Notes: generated by a model from the letters alone, not told the origin. A stretch of DNA of 64,000 nt from Flavobacterium sp. 11 (GCF_002754315.1 NZ_PEFE01000001.1:1302001-1366000); one strand, 5' to 3'. Numbered from the stretch's first letter, positions 33,626 to 42,776 are shown. Made by a program: numbers and translations.

Positions 33626-34921
33626 TTGGACCCAGAGCCCAGTTTATTTTTTTCTTACGCTATTGATGCTAATGTAGTATTTGGCTTTACAGGAATTGCC
33701 ATTTTGCTGTTTTGTTCAGCATTAATCTCAGGCGCTGAAGTAGCCTTGTTTTCGTTGTCACAAAAAGACATCGATGAAACGGTACAAGAAAATAACTCCA
33801 AAGGCAAAATTATTTCGGAACTTTTAGAAAAACCAAAAAAACTGGTAGCGACACTTCTTGTTGCTAATAATTTCATTAATATTTCCATAGTGTTATTGTT
33901 TTCGTTTGTTGGAAAAACAATTTTTTCCGGAGTAACAGCACCACTTTTAAAATTTATTCTGGAAGTAGTGACCGCGGCCTTTTTAATTTTATTATTCGGT
34001 CAGGTCTTGCCAAAAGTATATGCCAGCAGAAACAATACAAAATTTGCTAAACTGATTGTCTATCCAATTGCTTTTTTGGACAAATTGCTTTCGCCAATAA
34101 GTTTGCCCATGCGCGCAGCCACGATTTATTTGCACAATAAATTAGGAAAGCAAAAAACAAATTTCTCTGTCGATCAATTGTCTCAGGCATTGGAATTAAC
34201 CGCTTCGGATGAAACTTCTACCGAAGAGCAAAAAATTTTAGAAGGTATTGTAAGCTTTGGAAATACCGATACAAGACAAGTGATGAGTCCCCGAATCGAT
34301 ATTTTTGCTTTAGAAATAGACGAATCTTTTGTCGTTATTTGTCCTAAAATCATAGAAAAAGGATATTCCAGAATTCCCGTGTATCGAGACAATATAGACC
34401 AGATAGAGGGCGTTTTGTATGTCAAAGATTTGCTGCCACATATTAATACGAATGAATTTGACTGGAAATTATTGTTGCGGGAACCTTTCTTTGTTCCTGA
34501 AAATAAAAAACTGGACAATTTGCTGAAAGATTTCCAGAGTATGAAAAGCCATCTTGCAATTGTAGTCGATGAATATGGTGGAACGTCAGGATTAGTGTCG
34601 CTTGAAGATGTGATTGAAGAAATAGTAGGGGATATCAGCGATGAATTTGATGATGAGAATATTAATTTCTCCCAAATTGATGATAGAAATTACCTCTTTG
34701 AAGGAAAAATAAACCTCAAGGATTTTTACAGAATAATTGATGTAGACGAGGAATTATTCGAAATCAAAAAAGGAGAAGCTGAAACGCTGGCTGGCTTTAT
34801 TCTTGAGATTTTGGGAAATTTTCCAAAAAAAAATCAAAAAATTTCATTCGAAAATTGTCTGTTTACAGTAGAAGCTGTGGATCAAAAAAGGGTGAAACAA
34901 ATAAAAGTAACAATTGAATAA
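33626..34921 (+). CDS. gldE: Gliding motility-associated protein GldE
   Basis: A 431-residue membrane protein of the HlyC/CorC (CNNM plus CBS) type. Residues 1-190 form the DUF21 membrane domain (CSALISGAEVALFSLSQKD; KPKKLVATLLVANNFINI), 205-325 two CBS repeats (VMSPRIDIFALEI; VYRDNIDQIEGVLYVKDLL; VVDEYGGTSGLVSLEDVIEE), and the end a CorC-type domain. In Flavobacterium johnsoniae GldE works with GldD and supports gliding and, via it, type 9 secretion. The start must be TTG (33626): there is an in-frame stop at 33608 and no ATG before the first helix. It is cotranscribed with ssb and gldD. Confidence 0.93.
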   Translation: MDPEPSLFFSYAIDANVVFGFTGIAILLFCSALISGAEVALFSLSQKDIDETVQENNSKGKIISELLEKPKKLVATLLVANNFINISIVLLFSFVGKTIFSGVTAPLLKFILEVVTAAFLILLFGQVLPKVYASRNNTKFAKLIVYPIAFLDKLLSPISLPMRAATIYLHNKLGKQKTNFSVDQLSQALELTASDETSTEEQKILEGIVSFGNTDTRQVMSPRIDIFALEIDESFVVICPKIIEKGYSRIPVYRDNIDQIEGVLYVKDLLPHINTNEFDWKLLLREPFFVPENKKLDNLLKDFQSMKSHLAIVVDEYGGTSGLVSLEDVIEEIVGDISDEFDDENINFSQIDDRNYLFEGKINLKDFYRIIDVDEELFEIKKGEAETLAGFILEILGNFPKKNQKISFENCLFTVEAVDQKRVKQIKVTIE

Positions 34922-34927
34922 GTAAAA

Positions 34928-35491
34928 ATGTTAAAAAAAATAATCACTTTTTCGGCAATAATTGCAGTCTCATTCTTGAGTTTTAGTTGTAAAGATGATG
35001 TCTTACCAAAACCATCAAGCTATTTGCGATTGGATTATCCGGAAGCCAAATATGTAAATTTTGAAAACGAATGTCCTTTTGCTTTCGAAATGAATTCAGA
35101 TGCCATTATCAAAAAAGAGGCTGATTGTGGTTTTACGATTACGTATCCAAAAATGAAAGCGACTATTTATCTTACCTATAAACCAGTGGCGAAAAATATT
35201 AATGAACTGTTGCGTGATGCGCAAACATTGACTTATAAACACGTGATAAAAGCGGATGATATATTAGAACAGCCGTATTTGAATTCAGACAAAAAAGTCT
35301 ATGGGATGTTTTATCAGGTAGAAGGAAATGCGGCAACTAATTCCCAGTTTTACGCTACAGACAGTACTAAACATTTCGTAACAGGTTCTGTTTATTTCTA
35401 TGCAAAACCTAATTATGATTCCATTATGCCAGCGGCGAGTTACATTAAAAATGACATGCAACGACTGATGGAAACCTTGAAGTGGAAATAA
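34928..35491 (+). CDS. gldD: Gliding motility lipoprotein GldD
   Basis: A 187-residue lipoprotein. The signal peptide ends in a lipobox-like SFLSFSC with the acylated cysteine at about residue 22 (SCKDD). The conserved body includes KPSSYLRLDYPEAKY, NECPFAFEMNSDA, ADCGFTITYPKMKATIYLTY and QRLMETLKWK. GldD is essential for gliding in F. johnsoniae and is always next to gldE. It lies 6 bases after gldE and ends at the terminator at 35501-35533. Confidence 0.95.
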   Translation: MLKKIITFSAIIAVSFLSFSCKDDVLPKPSSYLRLDYPEAKYVNFENECPFAFEMNSDAIIKKEADCGFTITYPKMKATIYLTYKPVAKNINELLRDAQTLTYKHVIKADDILEQPYLNSDKKVYGMFYQVEGNAATNSQFYATDSTKHFVTGSVYFYAKPNYDSIMPAASYIKNDMQRLMETLKWK

Positions 35492-35500
35492 TATTTCATA

Positions 35501-35535
35501 AAAAAAGCATTCGCCAGTAACGAATGCTTTTTTTA
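35501..35535. terminator. Bidirectional terminator between gldD and the HMA lipoprotein gene
   Basis: AAAAAAGCATTCG (35501-35513) pairs with CGAATGCTTTTTT (35521-35533) with A and T runs on both sides. Confidence 0.9.
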
Positions 35536-35554
35536 TATAACTTGAAAGTCTGAA

Positions 35555-35932
35555 TTACGACTTTATATCCGATACTTTGTATGTTTTACCGTCAGCAGCG
35601 GCTTCGACAACTTTAGTCAATTTTTCTGGAGTTTGAACCGTTTTGTCAAAAGTTACGGTGGCTAATTTTGTGTCAAAATCTACCGTTGCTTTTTGAACGC
35701 CATCCAATCCGGTTAAATCTTCTTGAATCGTTTTGGCACAACCTACAGCGCATGTCATTCCTTCTACAGAGAAACTCGCTGTTTGAAGATTAGCCGCTGC
35801 AATTTCTTTTTTAACTTTTGGAGCAGTTGTTTCTACAGTTTCTTTTGAAACTATTTCTGTTGATTTCTCTTTACAACCTACAAATAAAACACTTGTAAGC
35901 ACTAGAGTTACGATTGATTTTTTGAAATTCAT
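35555..35932 (-). CDS. Heavy-metal-associated (HMA) domain lipoprotein
   Basis: I start at the ATG at 35932 (125 residues); a longer reading adds 15 residues of no signal-peptide type. A lipoprotein signal ends VLFVGC, with the lipid-bearing Cys at residue 20. A flexible linker (TEIVSKETVETTAPKVKKE) leads to an HMA domain at about 48-120: SFSVEGMTCAVGCAKTIQED, then LDGVQKATVDFDTKLATVTF. The metal site reads CxxxC (C-A-V-G-C) rather than CxxC, a variant common in Flavobacteriia. It probably binds copper or a similar soft metal at the outer or inner membrane periplasmic face. It stands alone. Confidence 0.9.
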   Translation of the reverse strand: MNFKKSIVTLVLTSVLFVGCKEKSTEIVSKETVETTAPKVKKEIAAANLQTASFSVEGMTCAVGCAKTIQEDLTGLDGVQKATVDFDTKLATVTFDKTVQTPEKLTKVVEAAADGKTYKVSDIKS

Positions 35933-36041
35933 TATGATGTAAATTTTAAAGATTAAAAGCATGTTTCTGAACTGCAAAATTAATTAAAAAAAGAAGGACT
36001 AATTCATAAAATAATTACAATTTTGGGGCAAAATTATCTTT

Positions 36042-36908
36042 ATGGAATTGAAGCAGTTAAAATGGGTGTACTTGATGGTTCTTGCCTTAGTTTGGGGAAG
36101 TTCATTTATATTAATAAAAAAAGGATTAATCGGTTTGACGGCTTTACAATTAGGTTCGTTGCGAATTATTTTTGCAGCTGTTTTTTTATTGTTGATAGGA
36201 TTTAAAAGTTTGCCCAAAATCCCGTTGCCCAAATGGAAATACATCGCCTTGACTTCTATGTTTGGGACATTTATACCGGCTTATCTGTTTGCTATTGCCC
36301 AAACCGAAATCGATAGTTCCGTGAGTTCTATTTTGAATTCTCTGACTCCATTGAATACATTGATTTTAGGGGCTTTGGTTTTTGGATTACAATTCAAAAG
36401 AAATCAGATTTTTGGAATTCTAATAGGTTTAATAGGAAGTGCTTTGTTGATTTTGAATGGTGCGATTCATCATCCGGAACAAAACTATTATTATGCTATT
36501 TTGGTTTTAATAGCTTCAATATGTTATGCTGTCAACGTGAATTTAATCAAGAAATATTTACATGATTTGAGTCCGTTGAGTATTACTACCGGTAATTTTA
36601 TGGTGTTGTTTTTTCCGGCATTCATCATCTTGTTTTTCTCTGGTTTCTTTGAAGTGGTACATGATGTGAAAGTGCAGGAGTCAGTTTTGTTTATAATGAT
36701 TCTTGGGGTTGTAGGAACTGGAATTGCAAATATTCTGTTCTTTAAACTCATCCAAATGTCTTCACCTGTTTTTGCTACTTCAGTAACGTATTTGATTCCT
36801 GTTGTTGCTTTTTGCTGGGGATTATTAGACAATGAAATGCTTACACCAGTTCAGTTTTTTGGTGCTTTTATTATTTTAATCGGAGTGTATTTGTCTGCTA
36901 AAAAATAG
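36042..36908 (+). CDS. EamA/DMT family transporter
   Basis: A 288-residue inner-membrane protein with ten hydrophobic helices in two EamA repeats (ALVWGSSFILIKKGLIGLTA; later VGTGIANILFFKLIQMSSPV). Members export or import amino acids, nucleosides or other small metabolites; the substrate cannot be read. The gene stands alone, ends at the terminator at 36931-36960 and faces the M16 peptidase pair. Confidence 0.92.
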   Translation: MELKQLKWVYLMVLALVWGSSFILIKKGLIGLTALQLGSLRIIFAAVFLLLIGFKSLPKIPLPKWKYIALTSMFGTFIPAYLFAIAQTEIDSSVSSILNSLTPLNTLILGALVFGLQFKRNQIFGILIGLIGSALLILNGAIHHPEQNYYYAILVLIASICYAVNVNLIKKYLHDLSPLSITTGNFMVLFFPAFIILFFSGFFEVVHDVKVQESVLFIMILGVVGTGIANILFFKLIQMSSPVFATSVTYLIPVVAFCWGLLDNEMLTPVQFFGAFIILIGVYLSAKK

Positions 36909-36930
36909 ATTTAGAAATAGTATAAAAACA

Positions 36931-36960
36931 ATAAAGGCTGCCTAAAAAGACAGCCTTTAT
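36931..36960. terminator. Bidirectional terminator between EamA gene and the M16 pair
   Basis: ATAAAGGCTG (36931-36940) pairs perfectly with CAGCCTTTAT (36951-36960) over a 10-base loop. Confidence 0.8.
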
Positions 36961-36979
36961 TCACTAATTCAAGTTTTAA

Positions 36980-39028
36980 TTATTGAAAATCAGCATCTGA
37001 AACACCTTCGTTGATTTTTACATCAGACATTTTAATGTCCAATTCAAATCCTACATTTTGAATGATGTTAAAAGGAATCTTAACTCCTTTTACATCCTTG
37101 TAATCTCCATAATTTGTAGTTTGCGTTATGGTTTGACCACCTTGTTCTATTACTTTAGATTCAGCCAGTTTTAATCCAGAAGTCACATCATAATAGAATG
37201 TTGTTTTTCCATTTTTTACAGCATAAGCCTCTTTTCCGTTGATTGTTTCAATACCGCCCAATACCAATCCTTCTTTTTTAGAAAGCAATAATTCTTGAAA
37301 AGTAGTTGCGCTAGCTTTCATGTCAGTAAGCATCGTTCCTTCGGTATTTTGGCGTTGCCCTTGTTGCATTACGTAAGCTCCTTTTTCATTTACCACTTGT
37401 TTCATCAGGCTCATGGTTCCCATCGCTAATTCAACCATTAATTTTCCTTTTGCATCTATCTTAGAAGTAAAACTTAAAGGAGAAGGTGCTTGTGGAATAG
37501 TAGTTGTTCCGTTCATTACAATCGTTTTTACAGCAGAAACTGCTTTTTCACCACCAATAGCTTTGATGTAATTATCAATAACGCTTTTCGCAGTTACGCC
37601 AGCAGGAATGTCTTTTTTGAAAACTGGTTTTTCCAATGGATTACCGTATTTGTCAAAATAAAACATTGGAATTTTTAGTTTTTCCAAAGCAGGAATTACT
37701 TCCGATCCTTTTCCGGCAATAATGATTCGTTTATTGTCTAAAAGGAAATATTTGTTGGCTGCACGAAGTACATCATCAGCAGTTACTGCATTGATCGTTT
37801 TGATGTAGTTTTCATAAAAATCTTTTGGAAGATCTTCCGTCTCAATATTCAAGGCATATCGTGCAATTGATTGCGGTTTTTCTACCTGCATAACAAATCT
37901 TCCTATGTAGCCGGCTTTAGTGTCACTCAGTAATTCTTCGCTTACTTTTTCGGTACGTATTTTTTTGATTTCTTTGATAAATTCAACCACTGCACTATCT
38001 GTAACTACGTTTCTTACCGCCGAAGTCGATCTTAATTTAGTCACGTATTTTCCGCTTCCTATTACAGAACTGGCACCGTAGGTCCATGCGTGTTGTTCTC
38101 TTAAATTCATATTAAGGTAACTGTTGAAATCACCACCAAGAATGGAAGTCGCAATTACTGCAGGAAAGAAATCAGGATCACTCATTTTTAAATTCACTGT
38201 ATTCACTAATGAAATCTCCGATTGTACTGCATTGGGAACATCAACAAAATTGATTTGAGTGAACGGGACATTTTCCGGTGCTGCGTACGTTAGTTTTGGT
38301 GTGCTTCTTTTTTGCCATGACCCGAATAGTTTCTCTACAATTGGTTTTACTTCTTTGTATTTAATGTCTCCAATAATTACCAAGTAAGCGTTTTCGGGAA
38401 CAAAATAATTAGTGTAATTGGCTTGGATGTCTGCAAGAGTTACGTTTTTAATCGTTTCTTCGGTCATGTATTCTCCAGAAGGGTGGTTCTTTCCAAAAGC
38501 AAGCGCGTCAACAACTCTGTTTGCAATTGCTGGGACACTTTTTTCCTGGGATTTAAGTCCTTCCAGTAATTTCGCTTTCTCTTTGTCGAATTCTTCTTGA
38601 GTGAAATTTGGATGTAAAGCTCCTTCGGCCATCAATTCTAAAATTCGTTTAGAATATTTAGAAAGAGTGCTTGCGTAAGCGCCTTGAGAATTAAAATTAA
38701 GATCAGCTCCCAGAAAATCAATCTCTTCATTGAAAGCATCTTTTGCTAATTTTTTACTTCCGTTTCCTATCATGCTACTTGTTAAGTCATCAACTCCTTT
38801 TATATTGCCTTCGGCATAAGGAGCATTGTCTAATGAAAGACTGAAGCTAACTTTTGGCAGCTTGTGATTTTCAACAATCATAACCTTCAAACCATTTGGC
38901 ATAACAAAAGTTTGTGGTTTTTTGATGTTTACTACTGGCGAAGCTCCAGGTTTTGGTTGTGTGCGATCTTGTGCCTGCATAATTCCTGTTACCAACAAAA
39001 TGAATAATAATATATTTGTTTTTTTCAT
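36980..39028 (-). CDS. M16 family peptidase-like protein without zinc motif (non-catalytic subunit)
   Basis: A 682-residue secreted protein (signal peptide ends MQAQ). Residues about 35-460 form the tandem M16 halves (VMPNGLKVMIVENHKLPKV; LSDTKAGYIGRFVMQVEKPQ). At the position where active enzymes have HxxEH it reads DDLTSSMIGNG, so zinc cannot be bound in the normal way. The last 200 residues (SVIDNYIKAIGGEKAVSAVK and on) are an added domain with a beta-rich look, present in Bacteroidota pairs. It lies 13 bases after the active-site-bearing M16 gene in the same unit; together they are likely a periplasmic heterodimer like the alpha/beta subunits of the mitochondrial processing peptidase. That pairing is inference. 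Confidence 0.9.
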   Translation of the reverse strand: MKKTNILLFILLVTGIMQAQDRTQPKPGASPVVNIKKPQTFVMPNGLKVMIVENHKLPKVSFSLSLDNAPYAEGNIKGVDDLTSSMIGNGSKKLAKDAFNEEIDFLGADLNFNSQGAYASTLSKYSKRILELMAEGALHPNFTQEEFDKEKAKLLEGLKSQEKSVPAIANRVVDALAFGKNHPSGEYMTEETIKNVTLADIQANYTNYFVPENAYLVIIGDIKYKEVKPIVEKLFGSWQKRSTPKLTYAAPENVPFTQINFVDVPNAVQSEISLVNTVNLKMSDPDFFPAVIATSILGGDFNSYLNMNLREQHAWTYGASSVIGSGKYVTKLRSTSAVRNVVTDSAVVEFIKEIKKIRTEKVSEELLSDTKAGYIGRFVMQVEKPQSIARYALNIETEDLPKDFYENYIKTINAVTADDVLRAANKYFLLDNKRIIIAGKGSEVIPALEKLKIPMFYFDKYGNPLEKPVFKKDIPAGVTAKSVIDNYIKAIGGEKAVSAVKTIVMNGTTTIPQAPSPLSFTSKIDAKGKLMVELAMGTMSLMKQVVNEKGAYVMQQGQRQNTEGTMLTDMKASATTFQELLLSKKEGLVLGGIETINGKEAYAVKNGKTTFYYDVTSGLKLAESKVIEQGGQTITQTTNYGDYKDVKGVKIPFNIIQNVGFELDIKMSDVKINEGVSDADFQ

Positions 39029-39041
39029 GATTTAGAATGTC

Positions 39042-40367
39042 TTAGTTTTTAGCCTGTTCTGTAGAAGGAATATAATCCAAAAGCAATCTTTGGTTTGGAT
39101 TCAAATATTTTTTTGCTACGTCTCTAATTTCCTCACGAGTGATAGAATGTAAAAGCTCTATTTCGGTGTTGATTAAATTGATATCGCCGTAAAGCATATA
39201 ATAGGTTGCTAAATTTTCAGCAATTCCCTCTACATTTGAATTGGCATTCACAAAATTATTGTCAAACTTATTTTGTAGTTTTTGAAAATCTTTCTCCGAA
39301 ATTAGTTCCGTTTGAATTTTTACAATTTCTTCGTCAATTTCTTTTAAGAGATCAGTAGCAGTATTTGTTCCCATTGGCAAACCATACAAAATGTACATTC
39401 CGTAATCTTCCTGACTAAAACCTACGGCACCTATTTGCAATGCCATTTTTTTCTCGTCAACGATTTTTTTATACAATTTAGAACTTTTTCCATCACTTAA
39501 ATAAGAAGAAATGAAATCCAAAACTCTGGCGTCTCTAGTTTTCATTGACGGTGTTCTATATGAAGCAACTAACATTGGAATCTGGATGTTAGCATCCTGA
39601 TATGTTGCTTTTATAGTTTGAGTAATTGGTTCTTCAACAAAAGTTTGTTTTGTTACAGCAGTTCCTTTTTTTATTGGTCCAAAATATTTCTGAATCCATT
39701 CTTTAGCCTTATTTTTTTCGAAATCACCGGCAACGACTAAAACTGCGTTGTTTGGAATGTAGAATTTTTTATTGAATGCCTGAAATTCTTCTAAGGTTGC
39801 AGCGTCTAAATCTTTCATTGAACCAATAGTGTTCCAACGATACGGATGTTTCTTGAACATGTTTTCTTTTACAACCGTAAGGATATTTCCATAAGGGCGA
39901 TTGTCAAAACTGGTTCTTTTCTCTTCTTTTACAACTTCATTTTGGGTGTCAACCCCAATTTGATTGATTACAGGATGCATTAATCTTTCGGATTCCATCC
40001 AAAGGGCTAATTCTAAATTATTAGAAGGAAATACTTCATAGTAATAGGTTCTGTCATCCGAAGTGTTCGCATTGTTTGTCCCTCCATTTGAACTTACAAT
40101 TTTCATCCATTCGCCACGTTTAATGTTTTCAGTTCCTTCAAATAATAAATGTTCAAAGAAATGGGCAAAACCTGTTCGGTCCGGTTTTTCATCCTTAGAG
40201 CCCACATGATACATCACTGAAGTGACAACTACAGGCGCAGAAGGATCGTTATGCAAAATGACATGCATACCATTATCTAAATTGTATTCTTCGAAAACTA
40301 CTTTTTGAGCCGAAGCTACTCCACCAAGCATGAGTGCTGTACTTAAGGCCATTATTGATTTTTTCAT
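39042..40367 (-). CDS. M16 family zinc metallopeptidase (catalytic subunit)
   Basis: A 441-residue secreted protease (signal peptide ends VASA). The inverted zinc motif HFFEH sits at residues 69-73 in GFAHFFEHLLFEGT, with the third zinc ligand in the NEVVKEEKR stretch about 75 residues later. The single M16 half-pair length matches bacterial PqqL/MPP-beta-like subunits, and YRTPSMKTRDARVLDFISSY is a typical second half. It is upstream of the inactive-looking M16 gene with a 13-base gap, so the pair should be made together. The natural substrates are probably secreted or imported peptides. Confidence 0.93.
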   Translation of the reverse strand: MKKSIMALSTALMLGGVASAQKVVFEEYNLDNGMHVILHNDPSAPVVVTSVMYHVGSKDEKPDRTGFAHFFEHLLFEGTENIKRGEWMKIVSSNGGTNNANTSDDRTYYYEVFPSNNLELALWMESERLMHPVINQIGVDTQNEVVKEEKRTSFDNRPYGNILTVVKENMFKKHPYRWNTIGSMKDLDAATLEEFQAFNKKFYIPNNAVLVVAGDFEKNKAKEWIQKYFGPIKKGTAVTKQTFVEEPITQTIKATYQDANIQIPMLVASYRTPSMKTRDARVLDFISSYLSDGKSSKLYKKIVDEKKMALQIGAVGFSQEDYGMYILYGLPMGTNTATDLLKEIDEEIVKIQTELISEKDFQKLQNKFDNNFVNANSNVEGIAENLATYYMLYGDINLINTEIELLHSITREEIRDVAKKYLNPNQRLLLDYIPSTEQAKN

Positions 40368-40540
40368 ATTGGATTAATAATTTTGTATTCTTTATAAGTA
40401 ACTGAAAAAGGGGTATTGTTACACCAAAAATACTACTGAATAAAACTTTAACAACTGTTCATTTGAGTTTTTTATCAAATAGCGTCAAAAGTATAATAAA
40501 TCAGGGTGTTAGGTGCAGTAAATATTTTTTGTTTTACTAA

Positions 40541-40570
40541 TTGCAGGTTAAATATTTAATTGTATATTTG
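40541..40570 (+). promoter_or_regulatory. Complete -33/-7 promoter for rplU-rpmA
   Basis: TTG at 40541-40543, a 19-base spacer, then TATATTTG at 40563-40570: the full Bacteroidota promoter. The rplU ATG is 31 bases downstream. Confidence 0.7.
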
Positions 40571-40600
40571 CAACCTTAAAAATTATTAAAACAATTCAGT

Positions 40601-41236
40601 ATGTATGCAATCGTAGAGATAGCAGGGCAACAGTTCAAAGTAAGCAAAGACTTAAAGGTTTATGTTCACCGTTTGACTAATGAAGAAGGTTCAAAAGTTT
40701 CTTTTGACAAAGTTCTTTTATTAGATGATAACGGAACTATCACTTTAGGCGCCCCAGCTATAGAAGGTGCTTCAGTAGAAGCTAAAGTGTTACAACACTT
40801 AAAAGGAGATAAAGTTATCGTTTTCAAAAAGAAAAGAAGAAAAGGATACAAAAAAAGAAACGGTCACAGACAGTATCTTACTCAAATTGTAATTGAACGT
40901 ATTTCTGCATCAGGTACAAAAAAAGCAGCTCCAAAAGCTGAAAAAGTAGCTGAAGTAAAAGCTCCAAAAGCAGCAAAAAAAGCTGATGATTTGAAAATAA
41001 TTGAAGGAGTTGGTCCTAAAGCAGCAGAAGCGTTAGTTGAAGCTGGGATTACTACCTTTTCTAAATTAGCAAAAACAAGTGCTGATGCGGTAAAAGCAAT
41101 TTTAGAAGCATCAGAATCTAAATTATCTCATTTAGATCCAACTACTTGGGCTCAACAAGCACAATTAGCTGCAGATGGTAAAATGGATGAATTAAAAAAA
41201 TTACAAGATGAATTAAACGGTGGTAAAACTGTTTAA
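40601..41236 (+). CDS. rplU: 50S ribosomal protein L21 with a C-terminal helix-hairpin-helix extension
   Basis: The first 105 or so residues are ordinary L21 (YAIVEIAGQQFKVSKDLKVY; KRRKGYKKRNGHRQYLTQIV). The 211-residue protein is about twice normal length: an Ala/Lys linker (KKAAPKAEKVAEVKAPKAAK) joins a second domain from about 128. That domain holds a helix-hairpin-helix-like motif (LKIIEGVGPKAAEALVEAG, near 131-149), then TTFSKLAKTSADAVK and a helical end. The motif type usually binds nucleic acid backbone. L21 with such tails is known from Bacteroidota annotations; its role on the ribosome is not known to me. rpmA follows in the same operon. Confidence 0.94.
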   Translation: MYAIVEIAGQQFKVSKDLKVYVHRLTNEEGSKVSFDKVLLLDDNGTITLGAPAIEGASVEAKVLQHLKGDKVIVFKKKRRKGYKKRNGHRQYLTQIVIERISASGTKKAAPKAEKVAEVKAPKAAKKADDLKIIEGVGPKAAEALVEAGITTFSKLAKTSADAVKAILEASESKLSHLDPTTWAQQAQLAADGKMDELKKLQDELNGGKTV

Positions 41237-41269
41237 TTAATTTATTAACAAATATAAAACTAATACGTC

Positions 41270-41536
41270 ATGGCTCACAAGAAAGGTGTCGGTAGTTCTA
41301 AGAATGGTAGAGAATCAGAATCAAAACGTTTAGGCGTTAAGATATTTGGTGGTCAAGCTGCTATTGCTGGGAACATCATCGTAAGACAAAGAGGTTCAAA
41401 ACATAATCCAGGTGCAAACGTTTACATTAGTAAAGATCACACACTACACGCAAGAGTAGATGGAGTTGTTTTCTTCCAAAAGAAAAGAGATAACAAATCT
41501 TATGTTTCTATACTTCCATTCGAAGTTGAAGCATAA
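41270..41536 (+). CDS. rpmA: 50S ribosomal protein L27
   Basis: An 88-residue protein opening [20 protein letters not shown], the conserved flexible tail that reaches the peptidyl-transferase centre, then [18 protein letters not shown] and [13 protein letters not shown]. There is no N-terminal extension needing cleavage, unlike Firmicutes L27. It is 33 bases downstream of rplU and ends at a strong terminator. Confidence 0.97.
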   Translation: MAHKKGVGSSKNGRESESKRLGVKIFGGQAAIAGNIIVRQRGSKHNPGANVYISKDHTLHARVDGVVFFQKKRDNKSYVSILPFEVEA

Positions 41537-41557
41537 TTGATTTTCTCAATTATTATA

Positions 41558-41595
41558 AAAACCCGTCTCGTTTGAAAAACGAGACGGGTTTTTTG
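41558..41595 (+). terminator. Strong intrinsic terminator after rpmA
   Basis: A 16-bp perfect stem (41558-41573 with 41577-41592, loop GAA), GC-rich in the middle (CCCGTCTCG), followed by T. Confidence 0.95.
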
Positions 41596-41683
41596 TTTTC
41601 CATCGATTCCGAAGTCTCAAATTTTCTTTTTTAATCTTGTATTTTATTTCTTACTTGTTTTATTTTAAATATAAATAAAAACC

Positions 41684-41691
41684 TATATTTG
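41684..41691 (+). promoter_or_regulatory. TAnnTTTG promoter element for the HsdR-N-like gene
   Basis: TATATTTG, exact match, 65 bases before the start codon at 41757. Confidence 0.55.
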
Positions 41692-41756
41692 ATTAAAACT
41701 TACCCTAAAGAGCAACTGATGGAAGTTGGCTAATTAAACTAAATAACCAAATTTAT

Positions 41757-42776
41757 ATGACAACAACTGTAATACCAAAACAAGCTATTAGTCAGTTAAA
41801 AAAAATGCTCGATAATTTTAAATTAACCGAAGCAATTGAAATAAGTTCTAATGAAGCACAAACTAGAAAGTTTTTAATTGAACCATTTTTCTTTATGCTT
41901 AATTATGTGTCAACTGATTTAATACCAGAATATAATGCTGATTTCGGTGACAGGGTAAGTCAAAAAATTGATTATGCAATTGTATTAAATAAAAAAGATA
42001 CTATTCTGATTGAAGCAAAAAAACAAAATAGCAAGTTAACAGACAAAGAAGCGGGACAATTGAATGGCTATTTTAATAACACCAAGAATTCAAAGATTGC
42101 AATATTAACAAATGGGGTTGAATACAGGTTTTATTCTGATGTTGTTGAACCAAATATCATTGATAATAAACCTTTCTTTTTATTCAATTTAAGTAGTTAT
42201 ACTGAAAATGATATTGAAGGATTATTAAAATTTGATAAACGATTTATTAAAATAAAAGAAATCGTTGAGTCAGCCCAAGAAATTGTTTTTGCTGAAAGTT
42301 TTGAAGATTCCCTATTTAAAGAATTGCTAGCGCCATCAAAAGACCTTCTGAAGATTATACACAGAAATATGTTATTCAAAACAAAGTTTAACGAAGAAAC
42401 TCAGGGTAAAATGATAAACCTAATTAATTCATCTTTACTAAAATGTTTGTACGATAAAAAAGTAATTGAAGAATCTAATTCAAATTCACAAGGCGTTATT
42501 ACTACAGAACTTGAAATACAAGCATACCACATAATTAGAACTTTATTAATCCAAAATAAAAAAATTCCAAATGAAAGAATTTCATATAAAGATTTCAAAA
42601 GTTTCTTCAATATAAGTATTGATGATAGTTCTAAAAAAGTAATCTGTAAACTTGGATTCAATAATGGTAAAATGAAAATCAGCATTGAAAACAATGAATA
42701 TATTCTAGAACATATTGATGATTTAGTGAAATATAAGAATGAATTGACCAATAGAACATTGGCGCTTGTTGACTAG
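41757..42776 (+). CDS. Stand-alone type I restriction HsdR N-terminal-domain nuclease-like protein
   Basis: A 339-residue cytoplasmic protein. Residues about 28-120 hold a PD-(D/E)xK nuclease fold: SSNEAQTRKFLIEPFF, D72 in KIDYAIVL, and E86-A-K88 in ILIEAKKQN, then a Q-L-x-x-Y helix (AGQLNGYFNN) and AILTNGVEYRFYSD, the usual HsdR_N order. There is no helicase, methylase or specificity gene beside it, and the C-terminal 170 residues (SFEDSLFKELLAPSKDLL and on) have no motif I recognise. Such lone proteins are often found near phage or defence genes, but here it sits between rpmA and ahcY. Its K, N and I content is higher than its neighbours. The function, defence or otherwise, is unknown. Confidence 0.85.
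   Translation: MTTTVIPKQAISQLKKMLDNFKLTEAIEISSNEAQTRKFLIEPFFFMLNYVSTDLIPEYNADFGDRVSQKIDYAIVLNKKDTILIEAKKQNSKLTDKEAGQLNGYFNNTKNSKIAILTNGVEYRFYSDVVEPNIIDNKPFFLFNLSSYTENDIEGLLKFDKRFIKIKEIVESAQEIVFAESFEDSLFKELLAPSKDLLKIIHRNMLFKTKFNEETQGKMINLINSSLLKCLYDKKVIEESNSNSQGVITTELEIQAYHIIRTLLIQNKKIPNERISYKDFKSFFNISIDDSSKKVICKLGFNNGKMKISIENNEYILEHIDDLVKYKNELTNRTLALVD

Noticed and set aside
41757..42776. Type I restriction-modification system
   Set aside because: No HsdM, HsdS or helicase gene next to the HsdR-N-like protein.
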